Positions 56,763 through 64,000 of a DNA stretch of 64,000 nucleotides are shown here, in pieces. How positions within the stretch are numbered: the stretch's first letter is position 1; each line of letters opens with the position of its first letter. The notes under the pieces were generated by a model. The model worked only from the letters and a program-made list of their open reading frames with translations, searched no databases and was not told where the DNA came from. Source of the stretch: Nilaparvata lugens (Eukaryota > Arthropoda > Insecta > Hemiptera > Delphacidae); the NCBI RefSeq assembly GCF_014356525.2, contig NC_052505.1:4510984-4574983 (forward strand), in the 5' to 3' direction. The position numbers and the translations under genes were made by a program.

Positions 56763-57606
56763 AAATATTGGGGACCGAGCTTCGCTCTGGCTCACAAAAG
56801 CATAAACAATTTATTACGAAAGAAGAAATTATAATAACATTCATACTATAGTTCATACAGAAATGTTCTATCTAATCACAGTAAATTGAGATTAATTCCT
56901 AGAGGAATGCAAAAATTTCCCTCACAAAGGCCCGGTTGCACAATACAGAAATGTTCCTATCTAATCTTAGTAAATTGAGATTAATTCAAAGAGGAATGCA
57001 AAAAAAATCCCTCACAAAGGCTTGGTTGCACAAAAGCTGGTCAAATTTTAATCCTGATTAATTTCACGTGAACCAAATCAGAGAAGACCATTTCAAAAAG
57101 ATACTGGAATAATTCAGGATTGAAAATAACCCGGCTTTTTTGCAACCAGCACTAAGTACCTGATTGAATGATTACAGAAGTAATTAGATACTGGAAGTAA
57201 TTAGATATTAGTAAGTAGATACTGGAATAATTCAGGATTGAAAATAACCCGGCTTTTTTGCAAGCAGCACTTTTGTACCTGATTGAATGATTACAGAAGT
57301 TCAACAGCTGAGTCATAATTTTGACACAGTCCCACACACATGAACTCGCTCACTCAATTCCATCATCAACAGACGACGAAATAATTATTATCAGCTGTTT
57401 TTCCAAGGATGAATAATAATTATCCTTTTAATGTCCTTCAGCGAGTTTTTCCAGGGATGAGACCTAGTGCAATCGGATTTTTATATTATAAACCTACTGT
57501 TATGAATTTTGTGAGAATCGTTAGAGCCGTTTTCGAGATTCGGTGAAATTCAAACATATAAACATCTAAACATATAAACAGAAATTGTTCGTTTAATAAT
57601 ATAGGA
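56763..57606 (-). mobile_element. Repeat with A/TCCTATATTATTAAAC start (Helitron-like 5' end)
   Basis: Minus from 57606: TCCTATATTATTAAACGAAC, then CGAAAACGGCTCTAACGATT and AGACCTAGTGCAATC. A second copy starts at 60500 in plus orientation. The far end near 56763 (GAGCGAAGCTCGGTCCCC read minus) is tentative. The interior (56880-57310) contains tandem duplicates around GGAATGCAAAAA and GGATTGAAAATAACCCGGCT and a small TIR element (GGTTGCACAAAAGC). Confidence 0.5.
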
Positions 57607-57724
57607 TAATATAAGAGTATAGTCGATGTTATAAATAGTTGACTACAGATTTTTCTGTTTTAAAACTTACAAACCCATAGGATTTGTCATTCGATTTCCA
57701 AAACCAATTCCAATATTTACTTCA

Positions 57725-58090
57725 ATCAATCAATCATATTTATTTCTTCATCAAATGTACAAGTACATTGAATATTGTCACATTACACATGTTGCCACAT
57801 TAAACAGAGAACATTAAAAGAACAAACCAACACCAAATACAGTCAATGTTGTAATCGCATAAAAAACTCCTGACAAATTCCTGAAAGGAATACAAAGACA
57901 TTCCCACCAGATAGTCCTTCAGATGAGCTTTAAAACATCTTATATTGTCTATAGACTTCAAATTACTGTGCAGCATGCTAAAGTATCTATCACCCATATA
58001 AGTTGTCCTTTTTTAAATATTTCCAAGTTATGTCTTTGAACAATTCTTCCTGATCGAGTATTATGACAATGTGATTTACTATTTCTTAGT
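57725..58090 (-). pseudogene. LINE ORF2 C terminus, minus strand
   Basis: Minus: KSHCHNTRSGRIVQRHNLEI, frame change, YMGDRYFSMLHSNLKSIDNI and FKAHLKDYLVGMSLYSFQEF, the typical CR1/Jockey tail, then a 3' end AAATATGATTGATTGATT. Confidence 0.6.
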
Positions 58091-59135
58091 TCAAAATCAG
58101 TAGATTTTCTATAGTACATGAAAACTATCAATTAATTATCAAAATGATTGCACAAGGAAAAAGACGAATTGATAAGAATTGAAACACTTAATTACTAGAA
58201 TTATAAAAACTTATCAATGTGAGTCAATTTTGGATGGACACGTTGATACTTAATTGAGCAGTAATTTGAACATGCCAAAAAGTACAAATTTTAATTTGTC
58301 TTATAAATTTGAACGTTAAAGCTGGAATATCAATGTGGTCTTTTTTCCTTGTATCATAAGTTGAATATTGGATATTTTCTTCAAGTTATGAAGAGTATCT
58401 CTAGTATGCATGATTACATTAAATATAATCGAAGATTCTTGAAAAAATAGCTGATGATTGATGTGTGAGCACACACTAAAGCATGCTCCTGTAAAATTTT
58501 AATTTTTATTTAAATAAAGTGGATTTTTGAGAACATTTCAAGTCTCTTCAATTATGGAAAAGTTTCACAACATCTTGTTTTTTTAAGAGGTCGACAGTGA
58601 TGTAGATACCGTACATCTCAATATTCTGATAGCCTTTTTCTGCAACAGTAGGAATTTATTAATGTGGCAGCTGTGTCCATATACTAAAATTATGTATGCA
58701 ATTATGCTTTGGAAAAAAGCAAAATACGAATTTCTGAGTTATTTTTCCGGACAAGATTCTTCAACTCCCTTAACAAATAGATAACTCTAGATAACCTAGC
58801 AGAAACGAAATTTATGGGGATTCCCAGGTCAATCTGTGATCAAACATTAAGCCCAAGAACGTCAAACTATTTTTATTGTTATATGTGTAATCCCTGAGAC
58901 TAAATGTCATACATGAGCTGAGATTTATCAGCTTTAAAAAAAAAAAAAATATTCTATTTTATTCTTATCCTCGTTCAATTTAAAGCTATTCGCTTTGAAC
59001 CACTTGAAAGCTTCTGCCAAGGTATTAACTGTCATATTATGTAAAGTGTGTGCATCTGAATGAGAATTAAACTTTGTATCACAAATTGAATAAATCTGTT
59101 TCAATTATTGAAATTATGGTCCACTGATTAATGCC
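58091..59135. other. Intron, nothing recognised
   Basis: AT-rich, no exon-like segment, no window-internal repeat of note. Confidence 0.4.
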
Positions 59136-60375
59136 CGGTTGCAGAGTCGTTACATAAAATCAAACATAGCTATGTGAGACCAACGTTAGTAGACAGAAGG
59201 TTGATCACTCACAGGTGTAAGATTCGAAGTGGAGGGGGGGAACGCCAGCGTGACGTCACATGTAGTAAAAATGTGATGGAGTAACCACACTGAGCATACA
59301 GTTTATTCACTGTATCTTCAAATAAATCGTCGTTTATTGCCCTCAAGATTGACCTAGAACTTGAAAATTCTCCATACTTATAGCGAATGAATCACCAATT
59401 CTAATGATTTTGTTAAATATTCAAAGTTCATTCAACTTGTATGAATAAAATGAAGTTGAAAGTTTTTCAAGAATCTAAAAAACGTGACACGAAAAAGTTA
59501 ATAAGCTGTAAAAGCGTTAGTAGACAACGTTATACTATTATAATTTCAGATTAACACATGAAAAATATTGAAAAATTAATGCATTGCAATAAACCGATAA
59601 ACCGATCCCGATAAATTTCGTTCATATAAATGCACTGAACACATGCTGGTATTGAGCACATGTTCTTCGAGAATCAAAATATCTCATCCCCGAAATTCAC
59701 TAGTTGATGTATAGCCAAACTACAAAATATAAACACGACCTAGAAGATGAAGAAACCTCGAGGGTTTGAAAAGGAAAGTTAGGAGGGTGGGGTTTTTGCT
59801 TTTATATGGCGAAATGCTTGTATTATTTAAGTGTTTTGATAATTATTGTAAGGCAGAAACAGAAAGCTTCCATGTCAGAAAATGTTTGTGTTACATAATT
59901 TGACTATACGTCACCCTATGATTTTCAAAAATGCGATATTTTGCCTACTCTGTACTACAGCCTACGTCACGGCTGCAGTTCCCCCACTCCAATTGCATTT
60001 CAACTAAAATACTATAGATGAGTGGCCAACCTTCTGTCTACTAACTTTGATGTGAGACATAGTTTAAAATCACTTACATAAATGGTTGGTCGTTGCTCAG
60101 TCGTTTGCCGAAGCCCATTTAGAATTAATCTAGAATTCAAAATCTAGAATTAGCATCACACATAAGTCACACTGCAGCACTATTCACTTTTTTTGTACAT
60201 TTCCGTACATGCTTCTATCCAACCAATGTCTTGGCATCGGAGAAAGTTTCAATCGACATCACTGTGAACAGAACTAAAAGACCTCACATAAAATTGATAA
60301 ACAATATGGCGAATCTTGGCTTTTGGCGAGATTTCTCACCATATTTAGCGATTTGGAGGTTATAAACAACTTAAA
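59136..60375 (+). mobile_element. CCGGTTGCAGAGTCGT inverted-repeat element (copy 1), split
   Basis: 59136-59180 and 60050-60375 together align with the inverted copy 62857-62505. The missing far half has been replaced by the repeat starting at 60500. The insertion 59181-60049 interrupts it. Confidence 0.75.
59181..60049. mobile_element. 869-bp TIR transposon with 9-bp target duplication
   Basis: ATGTGAGAC at 59172-59180 and 60050-60058. Ends CAACGTTAGTAGACAGAAGG and CCTTCTGTCTACTAACTTTG. The uninterrupted site survives in the paralogous element at 62805-62825. No transposase frame. A 9-bp duplication suggests a Mutator-type or Merlin-type mobiliser. Confidence 0.85.
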
Positions 60376-60499
60376 AAAGATTACTACAACATTACTTACA
60401 AACATTACAAAAAATTACTTATTATACAGATGGTTTTCCGTAAACATATTTCAAAAAATGCTATCACAACCTCTAATATGCATTTGGCGGGAGTAGATA

Positions 60500-60725
60500 T
60501 CCTATTATATTAAGCGAGCAATTTCTGTATTTATATATCTGGTTATTTTTATATCTGGCTATTTTTATATCTGGTTATTTATGTTTAACGGATCTCGAAA
60601 ACGGCTCTAACGATTTTCACGAAATTTGGAACATAGTAGGTTTATGATATGAAGATTGGATTGCACTAGGTCTCATACTTGAGAAAACTCGCTGAACGAC
60701 ATTAAAAGGATAATTCATCCTTGCC
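60500..60725 (+). mobile_element. Repeat with A/TCCTATTATATTAAGC start
   Basis: Plus-strand relative of 57606: TCCTATTATATTAAGCGAGC, TATCTGGTTATTT repeats, GAAAACGGCTCTAACGATTT, ACTAGGTCTCAT. The far end is not resolved. Confidence 0.5.
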
Positions 60726-60839
60726 TGAAACAGTTGTGGATAGTAAAAAAGTGAGTATGTGAAAAATCAAAATATCGCATTCCCGAAATTCATAACATGA
60801 CGTATAGCCAGCTGTGAAATATAAACACGATCGTTCGTA

Positions 60840-61800
60840 AATTCCAAATTAGATTATGGGATTGCATGTTGGGCTTCAACATACATTTCTCACTTTAAAT
60901 CAATAATAACATTACAAAAGGCAGCAATTAGGGTCATAGTTGGGGTTCATAGACGAACACATTCTTTTCTTTACTTTAAACAAATGAATGCATTTCCTCT
61001 TCGATATTTGTATGTTTTCAAGGTGCTGGCTCTGTTTTACAGGATGAGTGAAAGCTATGATCAACCTATAATAATTGAGAATAATCATACCCAGCAGACA
61101 CGTCAGGCAACTCTGGGTTTGTTGAGAGGACCTAGGGCAAAATGTACTCTTTTCCAAAAAAGCTTTCTGTTTCTGGGCCCCAAGTTTTATAATATTCTGC
61201 CACCTGACATGAAAAGTATAAATGCATATAGAAAGTTCAAATCGAAATTGAGGCCTTGGCTTTTTGAATATCTTCCAGATGATGTTGAGCAATGGTTTAC
61301 TGTCTTGAGATGAGCCCACATAGACCAGCACTTTGAAATTATCAATTTCAGATTTTTTTCTTTCCTATTTATTAATTTCAATTATCGAATTAAATTTGTT
61401 TCATCTTGATCTTTTGTTCAGTTGACCGATATCTGAGTCTTGCCCTGATAATTAATTATTGTGTGTGTGTGTGAGAGAGAGTGAGTGTGCGTTTGTTATT
61501 TGCAACTAAAATGTATTATTGACTCCTACTTGCACTCAAGTGTTATTATTTACCACTTTGCAAGTAGTAATTTGTTTCACTTGCCCTAATCATCATTTGT
61601 TTCTAATATTTTACTTAGTTAGGCTAATTGCAAAAAGATCAAAATTTTATTTTACTGTACGTGGTTATAATTCTATGTATTTTTCTGATATTATGCAGTT
61701 GTAAATTTATTTGAACTACTACATTTTTTTTTTAAGTTGATATGTAAAACTTTTTTGTTATGAGCAAGTGAAATAAAAATATTCTATTCTTATTCTATTC
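60840..61800 (+). pseudogene. CR1/Jockey-like LINE C terminus and 3' end
   Basis: Continuous frame from about 60850 to the stop at 61311-61313: LDYGIACWAS, LQKAAIRVIVGV, LFQKSFLFLGPKFYNILPPD, SKLRPWLFEYLPDDVEQW. Tail of TATTC repeats near 61780-61800. Frame intact but the catalytic core is missing. Confidence 0.82.
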
Positions 61801-61844
61801 ATTTTAGAGAATTGTGTTCTGTTTATCAATAAATAAAAATAACG

Positions 61845-62083
61845 AGCGATATACAACTTTAACAGCACGACTTCGGGCGTTAAAGCTATCGTTTTTACCT
61901 ATTGGAGATATCAATAAGCTCTTTCTGACGACTGTGCAACGAAATCATGAGTCTAATTGGGCGTTTTTGGTTTTATGGGAGCTATAGTTCTCTTTGACAT
62001 CTGTGAAACGGAAAGTGAATTTATGGCTTCGTAAATGAGTTAACTGCCTGTTTTTAACTTTATTTGACGACTCTGCAACCGGG
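61845..62083 (+). mobile_element. CCGGTTGCAGAGTCGT element, half copy
   Basis: CACGACTTCGGGC to GACGACTCTGCAACCGGGC; inverted relative to 62160-62385, with which it could form a long hairpin. Confidence 0.65.
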
Positions 62084-62159
62084 CATTATATAAATAAAAA
62101 TAGGCCTAAAACCATCATCGATGAATTAAAATATTTATGCTAAATTTCAAGCCAATTAT

Positions 62160-62857
62160 GGCCGGTTGCAGAGATAAATTTAAAATCAGGCATTTAACTT
62201 ATTTGTGAAGCCAAAACTCCACTTTTCGTTGCACAGATGTCAAAGTAAACTATAGCTCCCATAAAACTAAAAACGCCCAATTAAACACATGATTTCGTTG
62301 CACAGTCGTCAAATAGAGCTTATTTATGTCTCCAATCGCTAAAAACGGTCATTTAAGTTATGGGCCCGAAGTCATGCTGTTAAATCCAATATCTACTCTC
62401 ACCACATGCATTTTAGAGGTTGTGATAGCTTTTTTTGAAAGATGTTCACGAAAAACCATCTGTATATAAGTAAATTATTTTCCTCTCCCTACGGTGTGTT
62501 TTTCAAGTTGTTTATAAGCTCCAAATCGCTATGACACCAAATAAATATGGTGAGAAATCTCGCCAAAAGCCAAGAGTCGCCATATGGTTTATCAGTTTTA
62601 TGTGAGGTCTTTTAGGTCTGTTCACAGTGATGTCGATTAAAACTTTCCCCGATGCAAAGACATTGGTTAGATAGAAGCATGTACGGACAAAAGTGAATAG
62701 AGCTGCAGTGTGACCTATGTGTGATGCTAATTCGAGATAATTATAGCTAAATGGGCTTCCGCAAACGACTGTGCAACGACCAACCATTTATGTGAATGAT
62801 TTTAAACTATGTCTCACATAGCTAAGTTTGATTTTATGTAACGACTCTGCAACCGGG
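62160..62857 (-). mobile_element. CCGGTTGCAGAGTCGT inverted-repeat element, full copy
   Basis: About 698 bp between GCCGGTTGCAGAG (62160) and CTCTGCAACCGGGG (62857). Contains several GTTGCACAGTCGTC-type internal motifs. Carries the empty site of the 59181 insertion. Confidence 0.75.
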
Positions 62858-62962
62858 GATCAGTTCAGTAGTTCAGACGTGATGATGCGTCAAACATGTA
62901 ACTCGTATTCCTTACATGTACGAGTATTAGCCAATTCCTGAATTGCTGTGTATGTTTTGCAG

Positions 62963-63207
62963 GTATTGTCGGTGATGAAGGAGGCCACAATAATGAAGTT
63001 GGTTACTACATTTGGACGCACAAGAAGTTGGATATGGGTTACAATGGAAAGCATATAGTTGACGTCAACCTCACATCTGAAAATAAAGTCAAGCTAGAGT
63101 TGAATGCTTTCATTCCCTTCACCTATGAAGTCAATTGGTATCGGTCTAACACCAAATTTGAGGACCGATTTGATAAATATCTCGATCCGAATTTCTTCCA
63201 GCACAGA
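62963..63207 (+). CDS. TM9SF3: Transmembrane 9 superfamily member 3, exon 4
   Basis: Acceptor tgttttgcag, donor gtaagt, phase 1 to 0. Encodes [40 protein letters not shown], then [18 protein letters not shown]. In vertebrate TM9SF3 the next residues start the segment leading to the first core membrane helix, so the next exon should begin there, beyond the window. Confidence 0.95.
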
Positions 63208-63254
63208 GTAAGTAGTACAGAATATGTTACATATTTTGTGAATTTATTTATACA

Positions 63255-63874
63255 CTAGCACGAACCCCGTGCTTCGCAAGGGTCCAAATAAAAACTTGAC
63301 CTACTGAAATCTTTAAGAATTGAAGATAGGCATATAACCATCCTCGTTGAATAAAGAATCTATAAGCAAAATTTCAAGTTAATCATCCCAGTGGCTCAGA
63401 CTTGATGATTCGTGAATTTTCTCGTACATGTATAAGCCAGTTGCTTTGGCCTGTGATCTGTATAATGTCCTGTAACATCTTATCAGTGATACATAACATA
63501 GCTAATAACATCTTATCAGATCATTGATACATGGGCTGCCAGCATTAATTTGTATCAAAACTTCTGTATCGAAAAATGAGCTTCCTGTATCGAAAAACAT
63601 ATGCTACCTGCTTATCAATATCTCTATGAGCTTCCTTTATACAAACACATTTTACAACAATGTATGTCATATGAAATATTGTATGTCGCATGAATGAGAT
63701 TTGAACATTAATTCTCGAGAATTCTTGTGCTTCGAGGTGCACAAGATTGATATTTTTAGAATCTATGTGCAAAATTTGGAGTTCTAAATCATTCCCGTTT
63801 TTCCGGTATGCAATCCACAAGTTGACATGTTTTGATGCGAACAAACACAACCCTACTCTCTCTTATTGTATAGA
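63255..63874 (-). mobile_element. Helitron-like non-autonomous element H4
   Basis: Minus: starts A/TCTATACAATAAGAGAG at 63874 and ends GCACGGGGTTCGTGCTAG/T at 63255. The 5-bp stem GCACG/CGTGC just before TAG is the classical Helitron 3' hairpin. No target duplication. In TM9SF3 intron 4. Confidence 0.75.
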
Positions 63875-63904
63875 TTGATACAAGGTTACAATGTAATTCT
63901 CAAC

Positions 63905-64000
63905 TATGATTGATTGGGAATGGAACAACAGGCTTAAAGCCCAAAACTGTTCCTTTCCCAAATTTAGAAAGAAATTGATAAATTTGTATAAATTGATTTT
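63905..64000 (+). repeat. LINE 3'-end-like hairpin
   Basis: TGGGAATGGAACA pairs with TGTTCCTTTCCCA, followed by ATTGATAAATTTGTATAAATTG; same design as the hairpin at 8660. Confidence 0.4.

Overview
This window is animal nuclear DNA, almost certainly an insect and most likely a sap-feeding hemipteran, possibly a delphacid planthopper. The base composition is AT-rich, genes are split by GT-AG introns of 1 to 14 kb, and the intronic sequence is packed with non-LTR retrotransposons, Helitron-like elements, tRNA-derived SINEs and small inverted-repeat transposons. The planthopper guess rests on remembered resemblance of one repeat family (10624-11035 and relatives) to brown planthopper sequence; I could not check it. 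A 100-N scaffold gap lies at 15753-15852.

Three protein-coding genes can be supported. (1) On the minus strand, six short exons between 14620 and 2217 join in consistent reading phase into about 234 C-terminal residues of a protein I do not recognise, ending in a stop with an AATAAA signal about 60 bases downstream. Its 5' end is beyond 14620, perhaps across the gap. One exon needs a one-base correction in a homopolymer. (2) On the plus strand, 23155-36802 holds a complete sigma-class glutathione S-transferase (four exons, 205 residues). Its second exon is present twice, identical in both copies, and is followed by a row of decayed copies of the exon's 3' end. (3) On the plus strand from 42023 the first four exons of TM9SF3 (216 residues: signal peptide and lumenal domain) are present; the gene runs off the right edge.

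Layout: 1-1975 is a complex tandem repeat; 2.2-14.6 kb is the minus-strand gene with transposon-filled introns; 15-22 kb is gap, minisatellite, inverted SINEs and a 1.5-kb tandem duplication with GAA tracts; 23-36.8 kb is the GST gene; 36.8-42 kb is an intergenic region of small transposons; 42-64 kb is TM9SF3, whose introns carry a LINE, a nest of RTE-like elements and small transposons, a Tc/mariner relic, a 3.7-kb cluster of inverted-repeat elements and a Helitron-like element.

No single new functional system is evident. The unusual material is the hidden minus-strand gene, the exon-fragment array in the GST gene, a 28-bp transposon that is little more than two joined ends with a perfect 9-bp target duplication, and several insertions whose empty sites are preserved in paralogous repeats in the same window.
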